Shown: piece after piece, positions 17,671 to 26,305 of the stretch | Layout: the number at the start of each line of letters is the position of its first letter | Numbering within the stretch: the first letter of the stretch is position 1 | Source of the DNA: Acidobacteriota bacterium | GTDB taxonomy: Bacteria; Acidobacteriota; Blastocatellia; Pyrinomonadales; Pyrinomonadaceae | Length of the DNA stretch: 42,679 nucleotides | Reading direction: 5' to 3' | NCBI GenBank assembly: GCA_019639215.1 | Contig: JAHBSH010000012.1 | Location: 1-42,679 of the forward strand | Translations under genes and position numbers: made by a program | Notes under the pieces: model-generated | Seen by the model: only the letters and a program-made list of their open reading frames with translations | Database searches by the model: none | Told to the model about the DNA's origin: nothing

Positions 17671-18483
17671 ATGAAATGCCGCGACCTACAATATGAATTA
17701 CCGCTTTACGCCGATGACGATTTGTCGGCGGAAGAGACGGACGTTCTGAACACACATTTGCAAAGCTGTCCTCTGTGTCGGCAAAAACTTGCTGATATTC
17801 ACGATATGCGCTCATCGTTGCGTACGATGAAGGCTCCGTCAATGCCCCGAGTCAGACTGGAATCTTTACGCTCGGCAGTTTTGGCGGAATTGTCTCCGGC
17901 AATGCCATCCCCCGGCTTCCAGTTAATAGAAACACCCACGCGTTGGATCGACGCATGGTTGATGCCTTATGCCGTTGGGTCGGTCGCGTCGATAATTCTC
18001 GGCGTGACGATGCTTTGGCTTATCTTGTCACCTTCTGGTAATTTGCAAACAGACTTGGCTTCAAACCGCAACTCCTCGTCCTCATCAGCAATAATGTTGT
18101 CAGAATTTGATCCGATGGCCCTTGAATTGACACCAACCCAGTATGTGAATTCCAGATTTGGTATAACTGGTGAATCTCCTAGCATAAATCCCCGTGGAGC
18201 ACTTGTTTCTTTGACACGCTCAATGGTTCGGGGCGATATGAAAGAAAGTGAGGTCGTTGTCGTCGCTGATGTTTTTGGCAACGGACTTGCTCGGATAGCT
18301 GAGGTCATTGAGCCATCTGACAATAAACAGGCTATCGAGGATCTAAAAAAAGCTCTTCAGACCGATGACGGTCTTACTCCTTTTGTTCCGGCGGAAATGG
18401 ACAGACGTTCCGACAGGATGCGGGTGGTGCTTAAGATCCAGACCGTCGATGTTGATACTCGAACAGCACCTTCCGGAAGTTAA
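17671..18483 (+). CDS. Zinc-finger anti-sigma factor, membrane-anchored
   Basis: A 270-residue partner of the ECF sigma upstream. The N-terminal cytosolic ZAS/zf-HC2 domain shows Cys3 and the H-x3-C-x2-C signature as His29, Cys33 and Cys36 (HLQSCPLC), the form that binds and inactivates ECF sigmas. A single membrane segment lies at about residues 96-120, followed by about 150 extracytoplasmic residues of unknown fold (from about 120 to the end) that probably sense the signal or are the target of regulated proteolysis. The start at ATG 17671 follows AGAGGGG at good spacing. The unusual 271-base gap from the sigma gene holds the element at 17402-17633. The transcript ends at 18504-18550. The assignment rests on motif, topology and gene order together. 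Confidence 0.9.
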   Translation: MKCRDLQYELPLYADDDLSAEETDVLNTHLQSCPLCRQKLADIHDMRSSLRTMKAPSMPRVRLESLRSAVLAELSPAMPSPGFQLIETPTRWIDAWLMPYAVGSVASIILGVTMLWLILSPSGNLQTDLASNRNSSSSSAIMLSEFDPMALELTPTQYVNSRFGITGESPSINPRGALVSLTRSMVRGDMKESEVVVVADVFGNGLARIAEVIEPSDNKQAIEDLKKALQTDDGLTPFVPAEMDRRSDRMRVVLKIQTVDVDTRTAPSGS

Positions 18484-18503
18484 GAATTAAAATTTAAAGA
18501 AGT

Positions 18504-18550
18504 AAAGGCGGCCTTTTATCCATCGATCGGATTTGAGGCCGCCTTTATAT
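18504..18550. terminator. Bidirectional intrinsic terminator
   Basis: AAAGGCGGCC (18504-18513) pairs perfectly with GGCCGCCTTT (18537-18546) across a 23-base loop. It lies between the converging anti-sigma and TPR genes and serves both strands. Confidence 0.8.
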
Positions 18551-18568
18551 TTTGAATAACAAGTCCAG

Positions 18569-19963
18569 TTATCTCTTATCGATCTCAGCTTTCAGCTTTT
18601 CCGCTCTTACGGCATCTATGTCCAAAAGAAAGCGATACTGCTCCATCGCCCCTTCCTTGTCATTGACAGTTGCAAGGCTGACGCCCAGATTGTAACGGGC
18701 CCGAGCAAAACGAGGACTTATGTTCAAAGCCTCACGATATGCGTCGATCGCTTTTTGGGTTTGTCTGTCTGAGAGATAAGCATTGCCCAAGAGATAGTAT
18801 CCATCAGCGTAGGATTTGTTTTCACGTGTAAACTGTTCAAGCCCTGTTACAGCTCTTTTATAATAGACGGCTGCGTCGCTGCTGCGATTCAAAAGCGTGT
18901 GAGAGTAACCAAGATAGAAATTCGTCTCTCCGTCGTTAGGCTTGCGTTCGAGCGCCTTGTTACATTCACGGATCGCCATTTCCGGACGATTCAAGTCATT
19001 GTATGCCCTGCAAAGATTTGTGTAGGCCATATACTCCTTCGGAGAGTAAAGAATGGCAGCTTTCGCAGCCTCGACAGCATTTTCATGCTGTTCGGCGAGG
19101 CTATAATACCAGCTTAGATCAGTATAGATGGCTCCGTCAGCTTCGAATACGGTCAGTGCCCTTCGTGATATACGTATGGCCTCATCAAACTGATTCTGAA
19201 CTCGATAAAGATCAGCAAGGCTTCTGTAGATCGCATAGTTCTTAGGATCGATATTCAGGGCACTGTCATACGCCCTGATAGCTTCGTCATACTGACGCAT
19301 GTTCTTTCTTGATTCGGCAAGTAGTAAATATGCTTCGCCGGCTTCCTGAGTTCCGTTTTGAATGGCTTTCTGAGCGGAGGCAGCTTGCTTTTCGTTATCG
19401 CCCATCTGCCGATACAATCTCGCAAGATTCAGATGAAGTGCCGCGTTGTTAGGTGCTCTTGTAACCGCCTTTTCGTATGCCAACAGAGCCTCAGAATATC
19501 GGTCTCCAACCATCGCCAAATCACCTTTAGCTATCAGGAATTCAAGGTTTTCCGGATCGAGAGTAAGGCCGTTGTTGACGTCGCTTTCAGCTGCCGCCCA
19601 ATCTTTTTTCGCAAAATATATTCGCCATCTGATGCGGTAAACATCAAGCGGTTTTGAGTATCCCTGAGAAATAGCCATCTCCAATTCAGGAAGGGCCATT
19701 TCGTATTCATCCAGATAATAATGAGCTATACCTTTCCAAAAACGGGCGTTGGAATTCGTCGGGACAAGCATTATAGCCTCAGCATATTTATCTATCGCAC
19801 CGACAAAATTTCTTTGATTGAAGATACGATTGCCTTCGGCTATCAGGTCTTCAGCCCTCTTTATGTCACGCCTATCCTGGGCATTACCAATAAGCGGAAA
19901 TACAAGAAATAACAATGCCAAAGCCCAGATGCCCGATCGGCTGCGATTATTGATACTTTTCAT
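18569..19963 (-). CDS. Secreted multi-TPR protein, co-transcribed with the PknB-like kinase
   Basis: A 464-residue protein with an N-terminal signal peptide (hydrophobic ALALLFLVFPLIGNAQ, cleavage after NA). At least ten tandem TPR units fill nearly the whole mature part, with the typical A..Y..A/ALxLxP pattern (for example YDEAIRAYDSALNIDPKNYAIYRSLADLY). TPR arrays are protein-docking scaffolds; this one should act in the periplasm or on the outer membrane. ATG 19963 is chosen over ATG 19969 because AGGAGA at 19971-19976 is seven bases from the former and only one from the latter. The ribosome binding site lies just outside the kinase stop codon (19979), so the two genes are almost certainly one transcript. 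The TPR protein may interact with the kinase's exported tail. The binding partner is not deducible. Confidence 0.85.
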   Translation of the reverse strand: MKSINNRSRSGIWALALLFLVFPLIGNAQDRRDIKRAEDLIAEGNRIFNQRNFVGAIDKYAEAIMLVPTNSNARFWKGIAHYYLDEYEMALPELEMAISQGYSKPLDVYRIRWRIYFAKKDWAAAESDVNNGLTLDPENLEFLIAKGDLAMVGDRYSEALLAYEKAVTRAPNNAALHLNLARLYRQMGDNEKQAASAQKAIQNGTQEAGEAYLLLAESRKNMRQYDEAIRAYDSALNIDPKNYAIYRSLADLYRVQNQFDEAIRISRRALTVFEADGAIYTDLSWYYSLAEQHENAVEAAKAAILYSPKEYMAYTNLCRAYNDLNRPEMAIRECNKALERKPNDGETNFYLGYSHTLLNRSSDAAVYYKRAVTGLEQFTRENKSYADGYYLLGNAYLSDRQTQKAIDAYREALNISPRFARARYNLGVSLATVNDKEGAMEQYRFLLDIDAVRAEKLKAEIDKR

Positions 19964-19978
19964 TATCATCTCTCCTGC

Positions 19979-21973
19979 TTACTGCAATATCACCGGTCCC
20001 TGCGGTGTGCGTCGCGGCGTCGGAGCCGGCGTTTGACGCGGTGTTGTCCTTGGCGTTGGCCTCGGCGTCGTTTCACGACGCGGGGTCGGCTCCTGTCTCG
20101 GTGTCACACCAGCGATCGGGGTTGGAGTCGCCGTTGGTGTCGGCGAAGACTCAACACCAGTATTTGTGTTTATATTGGTGTCCGAATTACTGTTGGAACC
20201 GTCTTCGGAATTGGAATTGCTATCATCGATACCCGACGAAATGGTCGGTTCCGGTGACGGACTTTCAAATGGCGTTGGTGTCGGACTTTCCTCACTAACT
20301 GGCATCTGTCCCGGCAAGTAATGATATGTGTAGTAATACCAGCTGCCTCCGATTCCGCCTCCTAACAAAAGGAAAAGAGCCAACAGACCCGCAAAAATAC
20401 CTACGATCTTGCCTGCTGAACCTTTTTTCTTCTGCTTTGCCGGAGCGGCGACAGTAGCTGCAGATGATGTTGCTGCCGCTGCGACAGAATGCGACCCCTG
20501 CTCATTGGGAGCACTGTCAAAAACGGGCGTGCTGTCCGAAGTTTGTTCAAAACCACCGGGGCTTGTAAAAAGATCGTCCGAAGCCGATGATTGTTGAAAA
20601 TCCTGATCGTCGTTTGAGGCTGTCCCTTGATCAAACCCCATCAACGGAACGGTAGCTTCGGGAGAGAATGATTGTCCTGATTCAGCTTGATCTTCAAAAC
20701 CGCTGGCAGCAAATGTAGCATCCCACGCCGGTGAAGCTGCCTCATTTTCAACCGATGGCGTTTCCGGCTCTACATATACATCCGGCTCCAGAGCAGGCTC
20801 AGGTTCCGACGACACATTGAAACTCCCGGGAATAAATACCTCGGTTTTAACATCAGCCTGTCTTGGTTCGGAATTACCGGCATCATTGCTGAAAGCAACG
20901 GTTGCGTCAAAGTCCTGAACCGCAGGTGTTTCATAAGTCGGTACCGGATCGGCTGCCAAGGGTTGAGGGGAAGATGTATCGAGAGTCCCAAAATTCATCA
21001 CCTCGGTCTTATCCATATTGACCGATGATTCAGGCTCGGGTTCGACCTCAATTACGTCAGTGGTAAATGCTACGGTTTGTGCCGACATCGCATTTTGCAT
21101 TGATGCATAACCGCGACGCAATTCCTTCTGCATTTCTTTAGCCGTACCGTATCGCTTCTCTTGTGAAAGCTCCATTGCCTTCATGATCACATTGGAAACG
21201 GAAACCGGCACCTCAGGCCCTACCTCGTGAAGCGGCCTTATCGGATCTGACCCGACGTTAATAATATCGTCTGCTCTAGTCAGTGCATCAGTCGGCACTG
21301 TATTAGAAAGAAGTTGATAGAGCGTAGCAGACAGCGAATAGAGATCACTTCGCGGATTGGTTCCGATGCCTCTTATCTGCTCCATTGGAGCATAATGTGG
21401 AGTATATCCGACAACGCTGGCGGTGCTTCCGCCGGTTGTACTTCCGCTCGTGCCGCCGGAATCAGTAATGAGAGTGTTGCCGGTCGAACTTTTTGACAAG
21501 CCGAAATCAAGCAGAATTATATGATTCTCGTCCGTCAATTTAAGGTTTTGCGGTTTGATATCGCGGTGAATGATCGGAGGTTCATGTGAATGCAGATAAG
21601 ACAGTGCATCCAAGAGCTGGTCGGCCCAGAACATCACCCAACTTAGAGGAAACGGTTTTTGCGCGACCTCAAGCCGTTTGGACAGGTCGTCGCCGGAGAT
21701 ATGCTCCATTACCAGATATTGTTCGTCGCCTTCGCCAAAATGGTCAGAGACCTTTGGCAAAACGGGATGACGCATTCTGGCAAGTATGCGGGCTTCGCGC
21801 TCAAACGCTGACCCGAGGGTCTCATCGCCTGCAAAATATGTACGCTTCAAAGCGACGGCACTGCCGAGCCGCTGATCGACAGCAAGGTAAACTTCACCCA
21901 TGCCGCCTTTACCGATCAACTGTACGATCAGGTATCGCCCCTGGATCATCGTGTTCTGCGCAAGTGGTTTCAT
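19979..21973 (-). CDS. PknB-like transmembrane Ser/Thr protein kinase with Thr/Pro/Arg tail
   Basis: A 664-residue Hanks-type kinase. The kinase domain at residues 14-285 has GKGGMG, Lys43 (VALK), HRD at 136-138 (HRDIKPQNL) and DFG at 156-158. An APMEQ motif stands in place of APE, a variant seen in many bacterial kinases. An acidic, Ser/Pro-rich juxtamembrane region of about 230 residues contains repeated T/S-rich acidic motifs that may be phosphorylated. The membrane segment is at about 522-545. About 115 residues then lie outside, first Asn/Ser-rich (NSNSEDGSNSNSDTNINTNTG) and finally repeats of TPR-x-TP type rich in Arg. No PASTA or other folded sensor is seen. GAGAG lies very close to ATG 21973, and ATG 21949 is a possible alternative. 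It is followed by the TPR gene. It is probably an envelope-signalling kinase. Confidence 0.93.
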   Translation of the reverse strand: MKPLAQNTMIQGRYLIVQLIGKGGMGEVYLAVDQRLGSAVALKRTYFAGDETLGSAFEREARILARMRHPVLPKVSDHFGEGDEQYLVMEHISGDDLSKRLEVAQKPFPLSWVMFWADQLLDALSYLHSHEPPIIHRDIKPQNLKLTDENHIILLDFGLSKSSTGNTLITDSGGTSGSTTGGSTASVVGYTPHYAPMEQIRGIGTNPRSDLYSLSATLYQLLSNTVPTDALTRADDIINVGSDPIRPLHEVGPEVPVSVSNVIMKAMELSQEKRYGTAKEMQKELRRGYASMQNAMSAQTVAFTTDVIEVEPEPESSVNMDKTEVMNFGTLDTSSPQPLAADPVPTYETPAVQDFDATVAFSNDAGNSEPRQADVKTEVFIPGSFNVSSEPEPALEPDVYVEPETPSVENEAASPAWDATFAASGFEDQAESGQSFSPEATVPLMGFDQGTASNDDQDFQQSSASDDLFTSPGGFEQTSDSTPVFDSAPNEQGSHSVAAAATSSAATVAAPAKQKKKGSAGKIVGIFAGLLALFLLLGGGIGGSWYYYTYHYLPGQMPVSEESPTPTPFESPSPEPTISSGIDDSNSNSEDGSNSNSDTNINTNTGVESSPTPTATPTPIAGVTPRQEPTPRRETTPRPTPRTTPRQTPAPTPRRTPQGPVILQ

Positions 21974-22149
21974 TCTCTCAAATAAATTAGTTACGGTAGG
22001 GTGATGGTAAAATCAAACACAAGCTAATATTTTCCAACAAAAACGTCTAAACATCAACAACTAAAGTGGCTGTTCGCATACGTTGACTCGATTTTGACGG
22101 TTTCTAAGGTGAATTTTGCCGATCTCAGCCCTGCAATGAGCGGCTATGA

Positions 22150-22692
22150 TCACCACTCGGCCTCCTGATGTTGCCAACATCTGCTGCCACGGATCTTGAC
22201 CCTTCGGGAACAGGGAGTTCCCTTTTTCGTACGCGCGCCGCAATGGTAAACAGCTTGTTCAGGTGCTCTCTGTGTTTGACGACCACTGATATCTTCACGT
22301 GACCGATCCGACCTAGGTAAAAGATCATCTAGTTCTGCACCTTCGCCGGTGGTCAGATTTTTCTGAGTTTCAGGAGCATCCCTATCAGTTGAGTAACGAA
22401 CAGCATCATCTCTAACAACGGGTTCACGCAAACGAAGCGGCTGTGCGGTATCTGCAGCAATGGGGCGAGGCATCGGAGTTTGCGGTTCAACAGTTCTTCC
22501 GAGACCAAAATACGAACTTAATCCGAAAACGCCCATCACCAAGCCAAACCCGACTATAACGCGAATGACCATATCGTGGCCTTTGAATTCAGTCTCGCAA
22601 AGTTCACAAAAACGCCGACTGTTCCACAGGCTCCAGTTTGCACGCTCGATCTTTTCACCACAATTGCAGCAGAATGTCGGCTTATAGAACAT
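22150..22692 (-). CDS. Single-pass membrane protein with two cysteine-rich, zinc-ribbon-like ends
   Basis: I do not recognise this 180-residue protein. The N-terminus has two CxxC-type knuckles (Cys8/Cys9/Cys11 and Cys29-x2-Cys32), typical of a zinc ribbon. It is followed by one membrane segment at about 41-61 and a polar linker rich in Arg, Asp and Thr. The last 30 residues hold Cys151, Cys161, Cys172 and His175 (C-x9-C-x10-C-x2-H, around TKKGTPCSRRVK and RCWQH), a second possible zinc site. Short tails of this kind recur in small bacterial and phage proteins. With the N-terminus inside, the second site would be outside. It lies upstream of the PknB-like kinase on the same strand (176-base gap), but sharing a transcript is not certain. 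Confidence 0.65.
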   Translation of the reverse strand: MFYKPTFCCNCGEKIERANWSLWNSRRFCELCETEFKGHDMVIRVIVGFGLVMGVFGLSSYFGLGRTVEPQTPMPRPIAADTAQPLRLREPVVRDDAVRYSTDRDAPETQKNLTTGEGAELDDLLPRSDRSREDISGRQTQRAPEQAVYHCGARTKKGTPCSRRVKIRGSRCWQHQEAEW

Positions 22693-22864
22693 AGGAACTC
22701 TTGCGATCAGACAACAGGATCACGCCAGCCTGAAATGATATTTATGCTTAGTTAAGATAAAACATCCGAATTATAGAATAAATCCGTCAACTTGTTAAGA
22801 ACTCAATTCATCTAAAGATACAACCAGATTTCAGATATAAGCGTCTGATTGATAGAATTTTATT

Positions 22865-23854
22865 ATGCTGAAAAGGCGTTTCGCACATATTTCATTGGCG
22901 GTGTTATTCATGATACTGCCGGTCGCGGCTCAGATAGACGACCCGATCAAGGTCGATTCGGCCGTTGTCCGCCTCAATGTTGGTGTCGTGGATGGACGCG
23001 GCAGGCCGATCATCAATCTTGGCAGGTCTGATTTCACGCTCTACGAGAACGGCCAGAAACAGGAGATCGTCAGCTTTGAAACAAGCTCTGCTCCGTTCAG
23101 CGTTATGCTGTTGCTCGATATGAGCGGTTCGACCAAAAGTTTCAGACAAAATATAACGCTTTCCGCATCAAGATTTTTAGACGCATTAGGGCCGCAGGAT
23201 CGCGTCGCAGTAGCGGAATTTAACAACAAGACCAAGCTGCTAAATGATTTTACAACCGACAGGCGGCGCGCGGCTTTTTCGATTTCGGTGGCAAACGGAC
23301 AAGGACCGACAGAGATGTATCAGGCTCTGGAGTTCGCATTGCAAAAGCTTGCATCTGAAACCTCTGCGAGAAAAGCGATCGTGGTGTTGTCTGACGGTGT
23401 TGACACAAAGCTCCAGAACGGTGACAGAACTGCATTGACAGACATTCCTGATGAAAATATTTCGACCACTCTAAAACCTGGCGAGAATGAAACGCTGAAC
23501 AGGATATTGGAGATGGCGGATAAATTGGGGGTTACGATCTATCCGCTTGCGTTGCCGACAGGTGATCCGGCACGTCTCGCCGATCCGACTCCGCGACAGG
23601 TGGCAATGTACACAGCCGCGCGTGAACGGCTTCAGATAGTAGCCGACAGAACAGGCGGAACGTTGAACGCCATTCGCCGTCTTGAGGAAATGGGACGGCT
23701 CTATGCTGAGGTCGCCGCCGACCTGCGAACTCTATATACCATAGAGTATTCTCCTTCAGACCTCGCTCGCGACGGCAAATGGCGCTCCATTAAGGTCGAG
23801 GTAAATCAGGAATCCCTGATAACCCGCACCCGCCAGGGCTATTTTGCTAAATAG
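22865..23854 (+). CDS. Secreted VWA-domain protein of the acidobacterial VWFA-related type
   Basis: A 329-residue secreted protein. The signal peptide (about 1-22, LAVLFMILPVAAQ) is followed by the lead-in seen in the acidobacterial VWFA-related family (TIGR03436-like): VRLNVGVVDGRGRPI and LGRSDFTLYENGQKQEI. The von Willebrand A domain spans about 77-325. Its metal-binding MIDAS is intact, with D-M-S-G-S from Asp85, a Thr in GPTEMY and VVLSDGVDT. Proteins of this type are very numerous in Acidobacteriota; their ligands are mostly unknown. It has no Shine-Dalgarno sequence before ATG 22865 and its own terminator at 23884-23912. It is the strongest lineage marker in the window. Adhesion or protein-complex scaffolding is a family-level guess. 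Confidence 0.92.
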   Translation: MLKRRFAHISLAVLFMILPVAAQIDDPIKVDSAVVRLNVGVVDGRGRPIINLGRSDFTLYENGQKQEIVSFETSSAPFSVMLLLDMSGSTKSFRQNITLSASRFLDALGPQDRVAVAEFNNKTKLLNDFTTDRRRAAFSISVANGQGPTEMYQALEFALQKLASETSARKAIVVLSDGVDTKLQNGDRTALTDIPDENISTTLKPGENETLNRILEMADKLGVTIYPLALPTGDPARLADPTPRQVAMYTAARERLQIVADRTGGTLNAIRRLEEMGRLYAEVAADLRTLYTIEYSPSDLARDGKWRSIKVEVNQESLITRTRQGYFAK

Positions 23855-23883
23855 CGTGTACTAATATTTCTATTCAAAAATAA

Positions 23884-23915
23884 AAAAGGACAGCATTGAT
23901 AGCTGTCCTTTTATG
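23884..23915 (+). terminator. Intrinsic terminator of the VWA gene
   Basis: AAAAGGACAGC (23884-23894) pairs perfectly with GCTGTCCTTTT (23902-23912), with a 7-base loop. The A/T arms make it work on both strands, so it may also stop read-through from the tRNA-Arg side. Confidence 0.85.
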
Positions 23916-23937
23916 CATTACTTAAGCAATGCAATTC

Positions 23938-24014
23938 TGGTACACCCGGCATGATTCGAACATGCGACCTCTTGATTCGTAGTCAAGCACTCTATCCAGC
24001 TGAGCTACGGGTGC
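23938..24014 (-). tRNA. tRNA-Arg (anticodon ACG), CCA encoded
   Basis: The minus strand folds as a full cloverleaf: acceptor GCACCCG paired with CGGGTGT (one G-U), D-arm GCTCAGCTGGATAGAGT, anticodon stem CTTGA/TCAAG with loop CTACGAA giving anticodon ACG, and T-arm with GTTCGAATC. Discriminator A is followed by encoded CCA (77 bases in all). ACG is normally edited to ICG and reads CGU, CGC and CGA. Confidence 0.95.
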
Positions 24015-24032
24015 TCGCAAAAGCGAATAAAT

Positions 24033-24061
24033 AGATTACGAAGACAAGCCTATACTGTCAA
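24033..24061 (-). promoter_or_regulatory. Sigma-70-type promoter of tRNA-Arg
   Basis: On the minus strand a perfect TTGACA (24061-24056) is followed by a 17-base spacer and TAATCT (24038-24033), 19 bases before the tRNA 5' end. The -10 is weak (3 of 6), but the position is right. Confidence 0.5.
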
Positions 24062-24129
24062 GTTTCACCTCGTATTCAAATTCGCTCCGCCGATCTTTAT
24101 AATGACAAACCGGAAACCTCCTAGCCAGA

Positions 24130-24224
24130 GGAGGAAACCCGACCGGTAGGAAGGGTGTGGAAAAACATTACATGTCCGTGTATGAATGGCAAGAAACACA
24201 CTCGCTACTGCTCGTGTTTCCGCC
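24130..24224 (-). repeat. Dispersed palindromic repeat, copy 1
   Basis: Read on the minus strand, the left arm (24224-24195) is 27/30 identical and the right arm (24154-24130) 22/25 identical to the copy at 42496-42571. The middle differs in length and sequence. The outer ends GGCGGAAAC and GTTTCCTCC are inverted, and the left arm itself folds (AACAC with GTGTT around a GC-GC core). It lies 18 bases after clpX. It is probably a REP-like family present elsewhere in the genome. Confidence 0.75.
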
Positions 24225-24242
24225 TTCGACGAACACAGCTTA

Positions 24243-25487
24243 TCAGGCAGCTTGTTCAACCGGAGCGATGATGTCAAAAACAGGAGCTTTGCGTTCGACC
24301 ATTTCACGGGTTACGGTCAGTTCCTTAATCTTGTTTTCCGAAGGAAGATGATACATCGAATCCAGAAGAACCTCTTCCATTATCATCATCAGACCGCGTG
24401 CTCCTACCTTTCGTTTTAGAGCCTGTCCGGCAATGGCATGGATCGCACCTTCTGAAAATTTCAGAACGATATTGTCAAACTCAAATTTTCGCTGATACTG
24501 TTTGACCAGAGCATTCTTTGGTTCGGTCAATATCTTGACCAAGGCGTCCTCATCCAGTTCGGAAAGTGTTCCTACAACAGGCAAACGCCCTACGAATTCA
24601 GGTATCAGCCCGTAATGGATGAGATCTTCGGGTTCCAGTTTCGCAAATGCCTCGTTACGGCGTTCCTTGCTAGATTTAACATCCGCCTGAAAACCGAGCG
24701 ATTTATTCCTGAGGCGTTTTTCGACCACGCGTTCCAGCCCGATGAAAGCTCCGCCGCAGATAAAAAGAATGTTCGTTGTATCAAGCTGTGTGAATTCCTG
24801 CTGAGGATGTTTGCGTCCACCGCCTGTCGGCACATTGGCTACAGTTCCTTCCAATATTTTTAACAGCGCCTGCTGAACGCCTTCGCCGGAAACATCCCGT
24901 GTTATTGACGGGTTATCATCCTTGCGGCAGATCTTGTCGATCTCGTCTATATAGATTATTCCCTGCTGTGCCTTTTCTACATCGTTGCCAGCCGCCTGCA
25001 AAAGACGAAGCAGAATATTTTCTACGTCCTCGCCTACATAACCTGCTTCGGTCAGGCTGGTGGCATCAACAATGCAGAACGGAACGCTTAACTGCCGGGC
25101 AAGCGTCTGGGCAAGAAAGGTCTTTCCGGTTCCTGTCGGGCCAATAAGTAGAATATTTGATTTTTGCAGCTCTATGTCGTTGCGGCGTTTTGCCAATTCG
25201 AGCCTTTTGTAATGCTGATATACCGCAACCGCAAGACGTTTCTTGGGTTCATCCTGGCCGATCACATATTCGTCAAGATATGCCCTTATTTCGGCAGGCT
25301 TTGGCAGATGAGCTCTGCCGGTAGCTTTCTCTGCCTGCTCATCATCATTGATGATCTCATTACAGATGTCGATGCACTCGTTGCATACATATACACCAGG
25401 CCCAGCGATGAGCTTTTTGACGTCATTTTGCGATTTACCGCAGAATGAACAGCACAGAAGTTCTTCCGGTTTTCGAAAATTCGCCAT
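24243..25487 (-). CDS. clpX: ATP-dependent Clp protease ATP-binding subunit ClpX
   Basis: ClpX is the hexameric AAA+ unfoldase that feeds tagged proteins into ClpP. The 414-residue product has the N-terminal zinc-binding domain (Cys13, Cys16, Cys35, Cys38), Walker A GPTGTGKT at 116-123, Walker B with [10 protein letters not shown], the [23 protein letters not shown] segment split over the sensor region, and the ClpP-docking IGF-equivalent loop near LGFQ. The length is as expected (E. coli 424). It follows clpP after 66 bases, in the widespread order tig-clpP-clpX, so at least clpP and clpX are probably co-transcribed. ATG 25487 has no clear ribosome binding site. A dispersed repeat lies just downstream instead of an ordinary terminator. 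Confidence 0.98.
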   Translation of the reverse strand: MANFRKPEELLCCSFCGKSQNDVKKLIAGPGVYVCNECIDICNEIINDDEQAEKATGRAHLPKPAEIRAYLDEYVIGQDEPKKRLAVAVYQHYKRLELAKRRNDIELQKSNILLIGPTGTGKTFLAQTLARQLSVPFCIVDATSLTEAGYVGEDVENILLRLLQAAGNDVEKAQQGIIYIDEIDKICRKDDNPSITRDVSGEGVQQALLKILEGTVANVPTGGGRKHPQQEFTQLDTTNILFICGGAFIGLERVVEKRLRNKSLGFQADVKSSKERRNEAFAKLEPEDLIHYGLIPEFVGRLPVVGTLSELDEDALVKILTEPKNALVKQYQRKFEFDNIVLKFSEGAIHAIAGQALKRKVGARGLMMIMEEVLLDSMYHLPSENKIKELTVTREMVERKAPVFDIIAPVEQAA

Positions 25488-25492
25488 AATTC

Positions 25493-25522
25493 GGTTGGCA
25501 GTTGGCCGTTTAGGGTTGGCAG
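25493..25522. repeat. Short direct repeats in the clpP-clpX spacer
   Basis: The nonamer GGTTGGCAG occurs at 25493-25501 and 25514-25522, with a further partial unit (TTGGCC) between. It is probably a decayed minisatellite; no function is seen. Confidence 0.45.
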
Positions 25523-25553
25523 CGTTAACCGCCTACCGCAAACCGCGAACAAA

Positions 25554-26141
25554 TTACTTCTCTCGGTGTTCAATAACCTCGTCGATCAAACCATAATCCT
25601 TAGCCTGATTCGGCGAAAGAATTCGGTCGCGTTCGACGTCCTTTTCAACCTGATCAAAAGATTGCCCCGTATGTTTGGCAATGATGCTCGAGGTCATCTC
25701 GCGCATTCTGAGGATCTCCTCAGCCATGATTCGCACATCGGTCGCCTGCCCCTGGGCACCACCCGAAGGCTGATGAATCAGGATGCGTGAATGCGGCAAA
25801 GCAAACCGCTTGCCTTTTGTCCCCGCAGTCAGAAGCAGTGCTCCCATTGATGCACATTGGCCTATACAGATCGTCGTCACATCGTTTTTGATGAACTGCA
25901 TCGTGTCATAGATGGCCATACCTGCTGTTATTGAACCGCCGGGCGAATTTATATACAGATTTATGTCTCGCTCCGGGTCTTCAGCTTCCAAAAACAAAAG
26001 CTGAGCAACGATGAGGTTTGCGATCTGATCGTCGATCGGGGTTCCGATAAAAATAATGCTGTCCTTTAAGAGACGTGAGTATATGTCGAAGGCCCGCTCT
26101 CCCCGCGAGGTCTGTTCGACTACCATTGGAACTAGTGCCAT
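25554..26141 (-). CDS. clpP: ATP-dependent Clp protease proteolytic subunit ClpP
   Basis: The 195-residue serine peptidase forms the double-heptamer chamber of ClpXP. The catalytic triad is visible as Ser98 (GQCASMGA), His123 ([11 protein letters not shown]) and Asp172 (ERDRILS). The oxyanion/handle motifs [10 protein letters not shown] and [13 protein letters not shown] are intact. The N-terminus ([23 protein letters not shown]) fits the short propeptide of the family. The start at ATG 26141 follows AGAAGGT. A promoter with good elements lies at 26221-26248, so clpP and clpX can be expressed without tig, although all three sit in the conserved order. Length and residues are fully typical. 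Confidence 0.98.
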   Translation of the reverse strand: MALVPMVVEQTSRGERAFDIYSRLLKDSIIFIGTPIDDQIANLIVAQLLFLEAEDPERDINLYINSPGGSITAGMAIYDTMQFIKNDVTTICIGQCASMGALLLTAGTKGKRFALPHSRILIHQPSGGAQGQATDVRIMAEEILRMREMTSSIIAKHTGQSFDQVEKDVERDRILSPNQAKDYGLIDEVIEHREK

Positions 26142-26220
26142 AAATTACCTTCTAATGCTAAAAGTTTAGGTATTGGTTGAACACGGTGCGGTTAAATGCT
26201 TGTAGAATAACCGATTGCCG

Positions 26221-26248
26221 ATTTTACACAATTTCAGATCAAATGCAA
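26221..26248 (-). promoter_or_regulatory. Sigma-70-type promoter of clpP(X)
   Basis: On the minus strand TTGCAT (26248-26243), a 16-base spacer and TAAAAT (26226-26221, 5 of 6) lie about 80 bases before the clpP start, just after the tig hairpin. Confidence 0.5.
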
Positions 26249-26258
26249 GTTCATAATT

Positions 26259-26300
26259 GGCTATGAGCATAACCGAATCCAACCCGGTAATGCTCATGCC
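26259..26300 (-). terminator. Strong hairpin after tig (partial terminator or processing site)
   Basis: Starting five bases after the tig stop, the minus strand forms GGC-ATGAGCAT-ACC paired with GGT-ATGCTCAT-GCC, with single mismatch and bulge positions (about 14 bp). No T-run follows, so it may attenuate, protect the tig mRNA end or be a processing site rather than stop transcription fully. Confidence 0.5.
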
Positions 26301-26305
26301 GCTTT

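Noticed and set aside
19979-20180. Repetitive Thr/Pro/Arg coding region as a DNA tandem repeat or CRISPR
   Set aside because: Units are irregular and in frame with the kinase tail; there are no conserved spacers or constant repeat length.
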